A stretch of DNA of 64,000 bases from Apostichopus japonicus (lineage: Eukaryota > Echinodermata > Holothuroidea > Aspidochirotida > Stichopodidae), in the NCBI RefSeq assembly GCF_037975245.1, contig NC_092572.1, positions 11,729,769 through 11,793,768 on the forward strand. Reading direction: 5' to 3'. The translations under genes were made by a program, and so were the position numbers. The stretch's first letter is position 1, and every line of letters starts with the position of its first letter. Of the stretch, positions 1 to 13,789 are shown piece after piece. The notes below the pieces were generated by a model. That model saw nothing but the letters and a program-made list of their open reading frames with translations, had not been told where the DNA came from and searched no databases.

Positions 1-1770
1 AAACCAGTGTTTATACATACTCGATCTTAACACAAAAATACATAAACCTACTGGAAAGGGAATTATATTAAGCCAACGTTGAACTAAAACCTGTAAAACA
101 AGTGAATCATAAATTTGTTGCATTAATTGATCGAGGGAACCGGATAACATACTCAGTATGGCGTCGTAATGTACTAGATTCCGAGCCACTATTTCGGATG
201 AAGGATCTGCCGGAGGTGTGCTATCAGTCAGAAAAATTTTCTCCTCATCTCTTAATCGCGGCCTGACCTACATCCTCAAGATGGCTCTGGGACAAATGAC
301 ACCTCCCCTTTTTTTTTTAGCAACTTTGACAGGCCTGCTTAAGTTTTATCTCGAAAAAACGATATACGTACGTACGATATATCTATATATATGAGCAATC
401 CCTCACATAGCCCAAAAATATGACGAGGAATAATTCTTATCTAGATCCGTACTTATTGTTTGTGATAATTAAGTCACAAGTCGGTAACATGTTTACAAAT
501 CACTCCATGCGAGTCTCCTTAGTTAATAAAGACAACTGGTCACTTTGAATCGACTAATGAGAATTAGGCACTGTTTGTAAAATTGCAACCAGAGATCAGA
601 GATAAACACCAACTGATAAAGTATCTCAACATCTGATTGGCTAATTTTATAATTAAGCCAAGCATTTTCTCCATGAAGGTGCTATCATATCCCATCGATA
701 TCTGTTTATACAGTAAACTTTTCTTATCAGAGCACACATCATATGGAATTTAATAATTATTTATATTCTATTATATTATATTATTAGAATATTGGTCAGG
801 AACAGAAACCTTTTGCAAAAGATCACTTCCGCGAGCTTATAGACTTAGATGTTTTTTTATTGGTACTTAATTTGTATTCCACAACACGGTTAAGTTAATT
901 CGACTGTCATAGCGTGTGACTGAAGCTTGGCCAATTGAGCAGTTAATTACAGTTTGAAGTCAACCAAATCTCTGTCAATTATGAGACGTTATTTGCATCA
1001 GAGTAAGTATATAAACTGGTCAATTGTTTTTCATCAAGAAATCGACGCCATGTAAGGTAAATTTAGTATTATTTACAAGTGTCAGAATGAGTTTTTTCGA
1101 ATAATGTAATAAAAGGCTCATTAATATTCATAAAAGAGGGCATTCAACTGTAGCACAAACTAAAAAAAAAATAATTTAGAGGAATGATTAAGTGATTTTT
1201 ATTCGGTATTAGTATAAATATAGCACAGGTACGCATGTTTCCAATTACTGTAATTATAATCGTGTTCCAGATGTTTGCTCAGCTTGACAAGTCTGCATAA
1301 ATTTGTTTATTGTTTGTTTTTGTTATTGTTTATCTTAAACTTTAAAGGGATCACACTCAGTATACTGGGGATCGAGGGAACATACGGATATATAGTTCGT
1401 GGGGGAGGGTTATCAATTTGCAAAATATGGAAATAAGTACTTAATCAATGTACCTTTTCATAATATTTATACATCATATAAATAGCAAATTGGAATTTCA
1501 GTGTTCTACTGTTTTCTGCATCAATGCAATGAAGTGAGATTGGCGTTATATGTTGACAGGCTGGAAGAACGTCACATTTGCTGTTAGATTTTAGGACTGA
1601 AAATTGGAACAGTGAGGTCATCTCATGGACAGAGCACTGCAATCGGTTAATTAATATGATTCACAAATAACGCAGCAAGCTTAAATTTGTACCATATCAA
1701 AAGGTAACCATCATCTGCATCAATGAATTAGTCAAAACCCAAAACATATTTGCACTTATTATCCTTCCAT
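1..1770. other. AT-rich non-coding stretch
   Basis: No gene is seen: the longest open frame is about 65 codons and matches nothing I recognise. The stretch holds short AT runs, a quasi-palindromic TACGTACGTA patch near 359-383 and an ATTATATTATATTATTA patch near 770-787. Confidence 0.6.
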
Positions 1771-1777
1771 GGGGATT

Positions 1778-1799
1778 GGGGGGGGGGGGGGGAGGGGGG
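1778..1799 (+). repeat. poly-G tract (G15 then AGGGGGGA)
   Basis: An uninterrupted run of 15 G is followed by AG6A. This is one of many G or C homopolymers in the window. Runs this long can form G-quadruplexes and are prone to length error in sequencing. Confidence 0.9.
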
Positions 1800-2324
1800 A
1801 GTGCTGAGCAACTAAAAGTTTACACCTCTGTCAGGTCTTTGAGCAATCAACCCATCCTGTATATGAACCGAAAACCGCATCTATTCTGCGAATCTACTTA
1901 ATTCCTGACAGAGAATGAAGATCCCAGCTGAGCTTAATGACTTCACCGAGACATTAAACTGACTGATCGGGGCAGATATAGACATAACCCTACGACCTTA
2001 CTGCCTCCCTACGTAGTAGTCTACCGGCCTCTGCTTCCAAAGTTTACTACGATCAAACTCTATATGTTGGCACAAAAGTTTTTATAAGGGGGTGCTTAAT
2101 TGATGCGGTGAGTTTGCCAGCTGTTTGGTGATATTAGGTCTTGAACACACAGAAGAAAGAGAAATCATTGAGAAAGGGAGCTGGGTGATAAAGTTACGAT
2201 GACAGAAATGGCAGACACTAAAAAAATAATTGACTGCCAATTGTGAACTGAAAAGTAGAAACAGCATCATCATCGTCAGGCCAGTGATGTGTGACGGCAG
2301 GTGGCGCTGCTTATGTCAGGATTA

Positions 2325-2347
2325 GTATATATATATATATATATATA
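2325..2347. repeat. (AT)n microsatellite
   Basis: About 11 perfect AT dinucleotides. Confidence 0.9.
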
Positions 2348-2878
2348 CAGTAGCGTTACCAAGGTAACATTTACCTTAGCCAGAAAACTACATGGCACTT
2401 GTAGACTTGGTAGAGCTCTGTTAATAACAACATTTACAAAACCTCCTCACTGGTGGAGAATTGCAAGTAGAGCTATAGGATATACAGATCGGCTACAATA
2501 GGGACTACAATTTAACATTCCTAGCTGGAACAAAGGTGTATGTAATATCTAGTGTTTAGTAAGAATTAATGTATACTTGTATAGAGTAGGGGTAATTAAC
2601 ATGAAACTAACTGTGGTGTGAATTGTACACTGTGGATGATAATACATAAAGCACTGGTCTGTTAAGTCAAACATTGTACATAGTTGTTACTCATAGCAAT
2701 AATTCATGGAGTATACTACCTACATCAGCTGCACGCAAGCCTTCTGATAGCCTATATAACTTATATATCTATGAAGAGGTGTTATGGTACTCTTTTTTTC
2801 CCCGAAAAGTCACCCAAGATGGTCTGGATGCCACCAACCAAACAACTTGATTCATTGTCAAAGTTAATCAAACAATTC

Positions 2879-2903
2879 TTTATATATATGATAGATATAT
2901 AGA

Positions 2904-2942
<39 letters not shown>

Positions 2943-2992
2943 ATATATATATATATATATATCTATATATATATATATATATAGATATATAG
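2879..2992. repeat. Long (TA)n array with TATC/GATA interruptions
   Basis: About 114 bp of almost pure TA. It is interrupted at fairly regular intervals by single C or G substitutions that give CTATATAT and GATATAT steps. It is self-complementary, so it can extrude as a cruciform. Confidence 0.95.
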
Positions 2993-3159
2993 AAATGTAT
3001 ACAACTTTACCGAAAATATATCTGTCACTCATCACCGGAGGCTTACTACCATAATGACTAAGCTACTGTACCAAAGCACAAATTTGATTTTTTTTTTTTT
3101 TACGGTAACATAAATCACTATGGAACGCTTCACGCAAAATATCAAGAATTTACAAGAAG

Positions 3160-3580
3160 AAAAAAATTCTCTGCTCCAGAAAACATGACCGACACTCGAG
3201 TGCTGAAAGCATCCTGGTTTCGTTACGAATTAATCTCGATCAAGTTGGGACATCCTATACCATAAAACATCCCTTTGGTCACATAGAGAAAATTGTCTGC
3301 TCTAATTTCGACCGTAAAGGGGGGAAAGGAAAAAATGTAGCATTTTCTCCAATTTTCTGGGCCATTTTCAATCACTAGGACTTGACAAAATGCAATATCA
3401 CTTGAGGACGGCATCATCCTCATTCAGGTATTTTAAAGTGTCGAATCTATCCGCGACGAGATTCCGTCACCTCGGGCCTCGGCAATCTCGCACTTGAGTC
3501 GCGATGGGAATTCCATACGAGGATTGTTTAAGTGCAAGATTTTCAATTCCGTACCCCTTGGCTATAAAATGATGTAACAC
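3160..3580. other. Unique, CpG-containing block; possible cis-regulatory sequence
   Basis: This block has higher GC and more CpG than its surroundings, for example TCCGCGACGAGATTCCG near 3449 and TCGCGATGGGAATTCC near 3500. It has no tandem structure and no convincing open frame (best about 66 codons). Retained CpGs in otherwise AT-rich DNA can mark constrained non-coding sequence, but that is an inference. Confidence 0.25.
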
Positions 3581-6180
3581 TTTAAGACATAATCAAAGTC
3601 ATACAAATTTCGTACGGTATAATTGGGTAAAATAAAAAATAAAAATAAGGAGTCTGCGATCCTATATTATGTTAATTAAGACACTACTTTGCAAACACTT
3701 CTCAGATATGAGTTAACAATGAATAAATATACTGTATGCAATAAAATCAAATCTTCAAACATAAAGATTCAAAGACATTGTAAATGAGATACGGTTAGGG
3801 TTTATTAAGTACTGAAAGAAGTCATTTTAACAACTAACAGCTCTAATCTATGTTAGTGTGTGTCCTTGATCTTTCCAAGAGAGAAAAAAACATGAGCCAA
3901 AACTTTGTGTTCACAAAGAACATAATTATCCTTAAAATCTCACAAATGGTGCATGAGATTGTAAATATTTACCAAGTTTATAATTTCATTATTTTAAAAG
4001 ATACTTTAATAAAGCCCTGGATAATCTCAATCACCTTCAAACTTCTGTTTAGTCTTAAAATTATGCCAACAGTATCTCCAGAGTCCTGTTTGAAACCGAG
4101 GCATCTGAATTTTTTATTTTTTTTTGGCATTTATTGATAAATTTATAAATATGCTTCCTGTGTGTTGCATGGAACTGACTTACCATCTGAATAACGGCCA
4201 ATCAAGTTAATCAACACTTTAAAATAAATGTGTGCATGTGTTTACATACATATGTTTATATATTGATAAATTGATATTTACTCAATGATATAAATTGTGT
4301 TTCCATATATAATATACCAGCGAACGCATGTATTAGATACATGAAACAATGTGAAACATAAATCATGCATTTACAGCAACTTACAACCATAAACATATCG
4401 AGAAAGGCTAATTGCCATAGCTACAATTGAGATATCAGCCATGATTCAGCATATATAGCTTTAAGATTTATGGTTACTGCTGCGATGTTTTACGTGATTT
4501 GATATGCATAGTTACCAATGTGTGCATCCAGTAAGGTTTCTACTAAATTTCTACAAAAGCATTCTTAACTCATTTCGAAACTGATGGAAGCTACATAGTG
4601 CAAGATGGAATTGCTCCACAATATGATATGATATTTTATATTAGTATGATAATCATAACATAGACAGGAAGCCACATTTTCAGCAGTCATTATAACTTTG
4701 ATCCTCATGCATCAAAGATTGCCAATAAGAGATATTACATTCAAGCAGGGATGAGACAGATAACGAAAATCATGATATCTTAATAAACTGTACTTTGAAC
4801 AGCAAGACATTCTTAAGATCCATCCAGTTTTGTTACTATGGTAACCTTTACACCGGCAAGATTTACCATCTCTTTGCAGTACGTGGTTGTAAAAACTTTT
4901 CATTAAATTTTAACAGCGTTTCTTTTGACATTTATTCTGCAGAAAGTAATCACGATAAAAAGTTATTAGCCACTTGAACCATAGACAATATAGACATAAA
5001 GAAACATTTCTTCATATCACAGTAATAATAATAATAATCATCATGTGGAAAAATTATTACTCGCAAACGGCAGTTTCTCGGGCACGTACAGGTATATGCT
5101 ATAGAACAGTGCGTGATGTATAGTCAGACTTATAGCTACTGTATAGTTGTATTTACTACTGATGGGGAAAAAAATTTATGTACCATTTTTACTTTACAGT
5201 AATTTGCTTGTGAGCCGTTGAGAAACAAGGTTTTCGCCAGGTGTTCCAGAATGCTTGTCTTGATGGTTCAGTTAATTTCTGACAAACTGAATTAAACTGA
5301 ATTAACACACAAACCTTGTAATGAAACTAAAATGCATACTGAGGTGTTGCTGTTTAGAATTAGGTTCAAATTCACAATGTTATTTGCTCATATTTGTCCC
5401 AATACGGATGTTCACATGCCAACTATGTGTTTTTTTTCTCTTTTTGCAAAGGACGTATCCACCTAGTTCACCTAAAGTACGGCATGTTACCACTTTCCCA
5501 AAATACAAATGTATTAAATAGTATTAATTAAATAAAGTCATTTAATACCAGCTTAATACATGCTTATTCTCTTCAACAAATGTTAACATACACTTTACTC
5601 AAGAAGTGAACTGTCGATGATCTTAAACAGATTGTTGGAAACTTTTCACAGAGCGTATTCGTCACCAGCGATCTGCTTCTACCTATATCGACATCCGATC
5701 AATTCCAAATCCTAAGATCCATCTCCAACCCATTTAATATGCAGCATAAAAATCATTCCTCTCTCATTTTCCACAATTTAAAACTCATTTTTCAAACTGC
5801 CTAGATTTCTGTTTAATTTGACATAGAAACTGTTGCTATCCTATCATTTTTATTACTTTTAATATAAAGCCACCAGTCAGGGCCAGTGAGTACTTTTATT
5901 TCAATCTGTATAGCGCTGCGGATATTAATACACAGGTCTATTACTCCCTCATGAGACTCGTTCTTGTCAAATGACTCATATGTCACAATCGCACAGTGTA
6001 ATCAAACCTAAACAGTTCCCATCAAAACAAATCTCTCTAAACTGTTATATAACATATCTTGTCTTTACTCGTCTCTGCCGTAATTTTCCTCAGAGGCATT
6101 TCAAAGGAATTATTCCCAGGTATTTGTATCCCCCTATCTCTTCTTTTCAAATTATAAAAGTTACGACATAGAAGTAAAAA
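3581..6180. other. AT-rich non-coding stretch
   Basis: Nothing gene-like is seen. The longest frame (3850-4137, 95 codons, plus) is lysine/isoleucine/phenylalanine-rich, as expected from AT-rich DNA, and has no recognisable domain. The stretch contains a short (AAT)n run at about 5023-5040. Confidence 0.55.
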
Positions 6181-6500
6181 AACTCATGCCAATGTCGGTT
6201 GGCTGTTATTCCTTGCCATCCTCTGACACCAACACCTCCCCGGGGTGACGTATCTTTCCACATCCCCTCACCCGGCCCACCTAACTACCTGTCAGACCGC
6301 TGATGAGAGCAGTCCGCAGAGAGGAAACCCAACCATCCAGGAGAACACAAAACAGTCATCGATATTTGCTGGGATAAGTTGGGCAGAGTAATTACCAGTT
6401 TGCGAGCGAGGCGTCTGAAATTTCCGTCTGATTTCCGAGGAGAAGGATCGAGAATCATTCGATGACAACAACCTGCACATGGAGTAGTTTTAAACATTCT
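6181..6500. other. GC-elevated unique block
   Basis: The block includes CCCCGGGGTGACGTATC (near 6238, a CRE-like half site), C-rich sequence and several CpGs. Two overlapping minus-strand frames of 62-70 codons cross 6285-6497 but resemble no protein I know. It could be cis-regulatory. Confidence 0.22.
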
Positions 6501-7400
6501 TTTACTGCCGTGTAAAACTTTTCAACAATTTGAAAGAAAGTTGAAACTTGAAAACTGTATGTTGTTGTCCCTTTTTTTTCTTTCTTTTTCTTCTCTTTTT
6601 TCTCTAATGCATGAGCCCTTTGAAGTCCTTATTAATTATAGTATAAAGCTCTCCTTGAATGAAGCTATTGCTTTTTAAGTCTATCATAAATATATCACAA
6701 ACCTTTGAAAAATTTCTCTCTGCATAAAAATTGTTTACTTTACAACAAATGAAACCTGTGTACCTAAGAAAAGTTTAAACGAGGGATCTACTTTTCGCTA
6801 ATCTCTCCTAATTTTTTTTTTTTTTTTCATTTCCAGTAAAAACCTTGTTTTCAAAAGTTAATGTTCCTGAAATGTTCAGCCATATCATACTGTTATATAC
6901 AGAAGAATAATTAATTATACATAATGCATATTCATGAAAACATTCTTTTCTTCTATGAATCATTTCATCCACTATTTTAAATACATGATCTCCTCTCTGC
7001 TACGTACAGTATATAAGTAGACATTACCCCAGATTGTGAATTGATTTACCAATGCTCTGAAACACTTAGTGCACACTCACTCTATGGTCTATTTTTATTA
7101 TCTGTCCGAAAGAGGAAGTCATTAAATCCCAAATAAAGAAAACCCTCACCACTATCACTTCATCCGTGAAATCAAAACAAGAAAACCCTCTTCAAACTTG
7201 GGAGAAAACACATTTTCCAGATTGCTTTACTACTAAGAGATAATCAACATTCCCAGACGCTTTTCCTATTAATCAACGGAAACCCTTAGATAACCCTTTT
7301 TTCTTCCTTTACATATTTTCCCATTTTTGCCCTTCCCATTTTTATACAGATCAAAAAATATGAAAACGATTACTTTTCTCATCATAAGTTCACCCATCCG
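6501..7400. other. AT- and pyrimidine-rich non-coding stretch
   Basis: The stretch holds T/C-rich tracts at about 6570-6606 and a T14 run near 6813-6827. No gene or structured element is seen. Confidence 0.5.
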
Positions 7401-7780
7401 AAGGTCACCTAAGCTTTTGTTACTCGCAGCAATACGCAAAACCGGAAGAAAATAGGGGTGGACTGGGAAGAAAATTGGCCGGCAATATCCTAAAAGATTC
7501 TACAAGCCAGGCGGAACGGAGTTACAGCCAAATATGGCACCAATATGTCTGCAATATTAAACAGAACTTTGATAAAAAAAGTTGAAACCCCCTGCCATAT
7601 TGCAGCAACTATGGGTAACATCAACCCAAGCCCCATTTCACGGTTATTAGCTGTAACCGGCCGAGAATAAGTTACTCATGGCTGCTGAGAAATTGCTTGC
7701 GGGGCTTGCTGCGTGTGCTCTTATTCTCCGATGATCCCGTGGAGAATTTCTCTGTCAGAATTATCCGCCTCTTAGAGGGA
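7401..7780. other. GC-elevated unique block; possible cis-regulatory sequence
   Basis: This is mixed-composition, CpG-bearing sequence, including CGGCCGAGAATAAG (near 7660) and CTCCGATGATCCCGTGG (near 7726). It has no open frame over 60 codons and no repeat. The contrast with the AT-rich flanks is the only evidence. Confidence 0.25.
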
Positions 7781-8160
7781 GGAGGGAGAGAGATGATCAG
7801 GCCATGCTTGACTTTAAATATAGTTTATGAAGTCCTTTTTTCAAAGCTAACTTTTGTCCAAACTTGTCCTTGATTACAGATCCATTAACGTGTAGAAGAA
7901 CACGGATAATCAAAAAACATATGGAAGAAAGAAAATGGGTAAGAATATGTGCCATGTTTGTTTTGAATGTCTGCCTGTAAATTAGTTCTCAGTGGTGGTA
8001 CTTCCCTGGAGAGACTGGTTTATCATAATATTAACATATGACTAATTACCAACTGTACAACAAATATTATAAATGAAAAATTCTTAAAATTTGTGATTGC
8101 AGATGAACTCAGCGGTTGCTGATAATATATTTCACTGATAAGATTAGGTGATGGTAAATT

Positions 8161-8337
8161 TGTCGTTGAAAACAATTAATAGCAGTGGGTTTATATTAAA
8201 CAGCCCGATCCATTCTCACATATGACAAAGATATCATTTAATCATTTTACTTGTCATTGATAACAATTCATAGCAGTGGGTATATATTAAACACACTTCC
8301 ATTCTCACATATGAAGATATCATTTAACTAGTAATGG
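8161..8337 (+). repeat. Diverged 91-bp tandem duplication
   Basis: Two copies start with TGTCGTTGAAAACAATT (8161) and TGTCATTGATAACAATT (8252). They share AGCAGTGGGT, TATATTAAACA, CCATTCTCACATATG and GATATCATTTAA in the same order. The second copy is slightly shorter through small deletions. Confidence 0.85.
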
Positions 8338-8356
8338 GAACTGGGTACCCAGGAAC

Positions 8357-8389
8357 CAGGGTAACCGCTCATTCAGGGTAACCGCTCAT
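8357..8389 (+). repeat. 17-bp tandem duplication CAGGGTAACCGCTCAT
   Basis: Two perfect copies of a 16-nt core with a 1-nt spacer. They lie just downstream of the 12-bp palindrome CTGGGTACCCAG (8341-8352). Confidence 0.9.
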
Positions 8390-9078
8390 CCATGAAAAGT
8401 TACTACCCGGTCTATCTAACCGTCAAAAAATTTGTAATGTTCACTCACATCATTCTCCATTATCAGTCACTGACAAACATTTGATACCAGTGCATAATTA
8501 TATTCCCAAATATGATAGTTACATTTTACACATATTAACCACCATAACATCTGAATATTCATAGCTGATAATACAATATTTCCCTGTAACTGATGGATCA
8601 TATCGGCAAAAAATTATGTTTTCGGCTTGTATAGTGATAAATCTACAGTAACTCCCAATGGCTGAGCAGTCCCTAGATGTAAGTTTATCTACCACATGAG
8701 GTCTGTCATTTTAAAAAAAAAATTTAATGTCATAATTTCAAAAAGTAAAATTAAAAGCTTGAATATAAATCATGTTGTACCTTGAATTTCAATGTTGCTA
8801 ATGATCTTCATATATGACAGGGTACTGTACATTTCAACCAGATGCTACAAAAAGATCTAAATTTTCTATCCCGCTCATTCATTGTCATCAGCAAGATGAA
8901 TATTCATGAGATTAAGAATCATTCCAACGGTCACCAATTGTAGGAAAACCTTGACTATCTGTAAAATGCTTTCAACCTTGCCATACTGATATTGGACGAC
9001 CACCACCATACGATGACCAGCACTACTGCATATGGACTGTCTGCCCTGTAGCATATACAAACTTTCTACTGACCGTGA

Positions 9079-9098
9079 TTATCATGGAACCGTGATAA
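9079..9098. other. 20-bp quasi-palindrome
   Basis: TTATCATGG and CCGTGATAA are near-complementary arms around AA, with one G-T pair. It could bind a dimeric factor or be incidental. Confidence 0.45.
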
Positions 9099-9109
9099 CT
9101 CCATTATAA

Positions 9110-9139
9110 CCCCCCCTGCTCCCCCCTCTCCCCCCCCCC
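9110..9139 (+). repeat. C-rich tract
   Basis: Runs of 6, 6 and 9-10 C are separated by short T-containing steps. Confidence 0.85.
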
Positions 9140-9450
9140 AACAATGAATCACTCTAGAGTTTGTCGCAGCAAATTTTCCAGTGATTCAGGCTAGGTTTCC
9201 TTCAATCTGTCAAAATTACCTTGGATTGCCAAAGAGTGGACAGAAAGAAGAAAAAAAAAACCTGAAATAAAATCAATTCCTGTTATCTAGGCTGGAGTGA
9301 ACTCAACCTTATAATCAACTTTTCAGTTTAGTGATGAAAATCTAGATACGCACAACCAAGGCACAGAATAAAAAGAAGATAAATAAAAAAAAATACTTGT
9401 TGTCAGATGCAGAAATGAGCTCTTATCTTGTTTGTCCTTTCTTTCTCCCT

Positions 9451-9453
<3 letters not shown>

Positions 9454-9482
<29 letters not shown>
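9454..9482 (+). repeat. poly-T tract (T29)
   Basis: An unbroken T29 that follows a T/C-rich lead-in. On the minus strand it reads as poly-A. No retroposon body could be recognised next to it, so a retroposon tail is possible but unsupported. Confidence 0.9.
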
Positions 9483-10255
9483 GTTGCTTGTTGATTTATC
9501 TTAGGCAAAAGGTTTGATGTGTCTCGCAAACTACACGTAGAAAATTAAACATCAATTCTGCTGGGAGCAAAGCCTATAGGAGGATAACTATGGATTCCCA
9601 ATATATATGTGCGATGGCAAATTGCTGCAGGAATTGTTTCCCTGCCTATTTTTTTGTTTTGTAGGTGAAAAAAGTCAATGTTTGTACAACTATTGTGTGA
9701 GACTCTGTATGTATGTATTGCCGGTCTAGGTGATTGGGAATTTGTTAAAACACAGACTGCAAAGAGTACATCCTATAATTAACAGCTGTCTGAAGAAACA
9801 AAAGAGATTCCAATCAAAGTCTGAGAAAGCCTTAGGGCAAATTTCTCTTCTTTGTGGGTTTTTTTTTTTTTCCGGAGTATCTTTTATCTAATGAAATACA
9901 ACAAAACAGATTTATTTTCTATCTGCGTCTATATAATATCATGACAAAACTTAACTGTGCCAAAAAACAAAATAAAAAAAAGCCCTAAAACGGCCAAGAT
10001 TTTATAGCTGCAGGGGGAAATCCTCTGGTTAAATATGAACGAGACTGATTGTCAGAGCAGATAAAGGCTGTATTTGAACTGAGACAGATTTGATTCAAAG
10101 TCTGTACACCGGGGAGGCAAGGAGTCAACCACTTAACGAGGGTCACCAATGTACTCATCATGTTGACATAGTTTGATTGCAAATCCTTCCCCTTGTAAGC
10201 TTAGTCATTAGCGGAATTGCTTGGTATCGAAGGTGGCAAAGCCGATGACGACAAT

Positions 10256-10324
10256 GAAAAAGAAGAAGAAGAAGAAGAAGAAGAAGAAGAAGAAGGAGAA
10301 GGAGGAGGAGGAGGAGGAGAAGAA
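10256..10324 (+). repeat. Compound (GAA)n-(GGA)n microsatellite
   Basis: About a dozen GAA units change into GGA units across roughly 69 bp. The strand is pure purine and therefore capable of triplex formation. Confidence 0.95.
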
Positions 10325-11632
10325 ATCAGGGTTTGCCGAAAGACGCAGCAATGAGCCAAGCACATGACTGCGACATGGTTTATGGGGGAGTAAATATAGA
10401 CGAGACCTAATATCAGGAGGGAGTGCAGGGTTTGTTAGGATCGTCTACAACGATTTGTATACTACGATGTAGAATTGGTATGAATATGTAATATACATCA
10501 AACAGTGAGCAGATTCTGTCATTATGTGACAATTAAGATTAAAGAATGTCACTAAACATGTTAACTGCACGTACTGCAAGATAATTATATTTAGAGTTCG
10601 CAGTCCCGAGCAAAAGTACATTTACATACGTCCGCTATATATGTGCTGGGCGGCTGGTGAAATTTCAACAAGGTCATTGCATGAGGTTTCAGGTTGAAGA
10701 GTATAAACTGAATACATGATAAGTGACTGTTTCAAGGAGAGTGGGTATGTGTATATATGTATGTTTGCTTAAATGTACGTCTCTATGTATGTAGGTATGT
10801 TATGCATATGATGCATCGGTATAACTTGAAGAAACATATACTGTATATAGTCATATCTGCATACATGACTGACTGGATATAATTCAATTCACAAATGTCT
10901 GCAGACTATATAATAGTTAATACCTAAATGTTATCAAGAGTTTGATTATACATTGTTATACTTAGTTAATATTGTTCTCCCTATACACTATGTAGTTAAC
11001 AGTCGACTGTCCATTCACATTCTAGGCCTCCACCATATAGCATTGGTCAGGCAGGATATGCAGTATATTTGTGGTTAAATGAGAGGGGCTATAATCTGCC
11101 TGACTCCCTCATGCCCTTCAAGGTCCATCCATTTTACCACCTGATGACAGGTCCAGATTTCATCCCTTAGGTGATGTTTCAACCACTTCCTTTTCTAAAA
11201 ACTTCAACTGGGAGTACCTTTCAGTGAAAGCAAGTTTTGTTTTGACATTTTTTTTTTTAATCCTAACAGAAATTAAGGACCATACATACTAGACTCTTGG
11301 AGGAAGATGTTTGTTTTTCCAGAATGTGCAAAGTAGGAGACCACACATGGGTGTGGATGGTCCCTAAGGGGGTAACCTTATTCATGTCAGGACATGCCTT
11401 TTGGCAGAGTCTGTTGCACAGTTTGTTGGTTTCGGGTACAGACTTAGGACTATACCATCTGAACGAACATATTTGGTGTAGAGTTATCAATTACTGAGGA
11501 AGAGAGCTTTTAATGAAAAGAATAACTGGTTGGAAAATGTTGGAGTATTATCAAGCAAACTATTTAGCTGAGCTATCAAGTTTTGGTCACCAAAATAGTT
11601 TAACAGCTTTTATCAAATATGTAGCAGGTTGA

Positions 11633-12100
11633 CTATTTAATTTCCAGAAATAAAGTTGAAAACTGTTCTTTCTTTCTTTCTTTCTTTCTTTTTTTAATTA
11701 ACCAGCGCAGCCAATCGGCAAGAAAGGCTATAAACCCTCTACCCAATAAAACCAAAACAATTTCCTGTTCAAATCCCAGCTGCTTGTAAAATCTCATAAA
11801 ACTTTGTAAAACTTCTTTGTTCTTTGTCAAAACAAGGATTTCACAGTGTAATTGACCAAAGGGACAATTAAAATTATGATCTGACCCCAAGGCCAAAAGT
11901 GAAAGAAAAAAAAGAGGAAAAATCTTTTTCCAGAAGAAGTAAATTTCATCAAAAGGTTTGACTTGCGCCTTCATTTCAACCTCCATTTTGTTCTGCCGAT
12001 CTTGTAACTGACCGCCTTTTTCATTTGTTCTGTCATTTGTCCGGAGTAACCACAAAAGAATGGCTACCTCATCAACCGGACACCTGTTTAGTTTAATCAC
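11633..12100 (-). other. 155-codon open frame, probably not a gene
   Basis: This is among the longest non-repeat open frames in the window (ATG at 12100, minus strand). The predicted product has a hydrophobic stretch in its middle and a Lys/Arg/Glu-rich end encoded by the TTTC microsatellite at 11665-11696. No domain is recognised. In DNA this AT-rich across six frames, an open frame of about this length is only mildly unusual. I would not annotate it as a gene without transcript support. Confidence 0.1.
11665..11696 (+). repeat. (TTTC)n microsatellite
   Basis: About six TTTC units run into a T-rich end. Confidence 0.9.
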
Positions 12101-12407
12101 TCACCCAGTCCTTGCAGGGTGTTGAAAACCCTTTCTAATACCCTTAATAACAATCAGATCTTCTGAAAACCTCTTTCTTCTTTTCAAGCAAACCTCTTTA
12201 TATGGATCTTAATTCTTTATATTCTATTTCTTTTAGTGTATTTGTCTGCAGGCCTCCCATTTTTTCTGGGTCAACAAATTTTATGACAAAGTCAATAAAA
12301 AAAAAGAGATATTCTAAGATGATATATGTTTGGTTCGGAAAAGTTGAACAAGGCTTATATTGGATATTGGTCAAAGAATCCAAATGGATATGTGGGTAGG
12401 GTAGATT

Positions 12408-12420
12408 GGGGGGGGAGGGG
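12408..12420 (+). repeat. Short G tract
   Basis: GGGGGGGGAGGGG, with no further structure. Confidence 0.75.
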
Positions 12421-13613
12421 TGACAACCTTCATCACAGACACAATCGCTCCATTCTCTACTGCAAAATAAAATTCATGTCCCTGTGAGACATCCACAAGG
12501 AAAGTTAATTATTTTCAAATATGGACCACTAGATTAAGTAGCAACAAATATGCTATAAACTAGTTTAAAGAGAGATACAAACTGGTCATGTACAGTCTAG
12601 ATGCACCAACATGTATCCTGAGCTTTGTGTCATTGAGCTAAAAATTCTGAGGAGTTCTTTGACTGAAACATCAACAACTAACAAATTGAGCCCATATATG
12701 GATTTCAATACATAAGAAATGATATAATAAAATGGACTTAAATCTGATGGTAGGGACTTAAACATTAGGACAGTCTCTGAGGGCTTATGGTTATTGTTAT
12801 TAATGTTGTAGTGTATTTGTGTCTTTGTTTCTGTGAGTTTTTTTTTCTTGGGTAGCTTCCATCATTTTCAGATCTAAAATATTTCCTAACATTCTCTGTT
12901 TCTGAAAATCTGTCAGGTACTGCGATTGCTACAAATTTGGACCCTCTTGTTACATCATCATAGCTATAACACTATATCATTGGGGTATATAATATATCCT
13001 AAGAATTCTTCACCCCTTTGTATGAATTCGTCTCTACACCAATCAATCCAGCCAAGATGGCCTTCGAATGAAGGCAGGGTAGGTAAACTGACTCCAAACC
13101 CCTGCAGGTACCATTCTCTCTGAAGACAGAAATCCTGGAGAAGTTATGTAAGAATCGAGAGTTTTATCAGCTTCCTGGTAAATGAATCTACCTCCCATAG
13201 GAGTCATAAATTTCAAGTACAGTAGTTGACCAGTGGAGAACACAGATAAAGGCTCACACCAGATATCCAAAGGATATTCTTGGTCCTAATTGTATCATAG
13301 AATGACCTTTACACAGCAGTGATAGGAGATAGTTTAATTAGAATATCATGTATCCTCCATGAGTGTGCTAGTTCCCAAGGTCTCTGTGGTAGAGGAGTTG
13401 TTAGGAAAGAGTAAAGGGATTGCCTATAATTACATATACCTTGGAAGTACAATTACCCTTGGTAGTACTTTCAAAAGATGGGTTATATATAACCATTTGC
13501 CCAAAGTTCTAAGGAATATGAAGTAAATTAATACCTTAAAACTAAAATGCACCATTCCTTGAGTCTGTGGCTTACTCCAACTGTTTTTAATGTTCCTTCA
13601 TCATTTCTAAATA

Positions 13614-13631
13614 TTTTTTTTTTTTTTTTTT
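13614..13631 (+). repeat. poly-T tract (T18)
   Basis: An uninterrupted run of T. Confidence 0.9.
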
Positions 13632-13789
13632 ATAAAAGGAAAACCCCGAAACAGTAGATACATGTTACATGTTTATGTGAGCTGCCTTATAAATTCTCAT
13701 TATGCCAAACAAATAATATATGCATTCACTCATCTTGCAGAGTGGACGAATATTCAAATTGTTTTGACCAATCTCACTGGTGTATTCAA

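Noticed and set aside
2405-2425. TTGGTAGAGCTC resembling a tRNA D-arm
   Set aside because: No T-arm or B-box follows at the right distance.
6300-6326. Hammerhead-like CTGATGA followed by GAAAC
   Set aside because: The 16-17 nt between them cannot form stem II, so it is a chance match.
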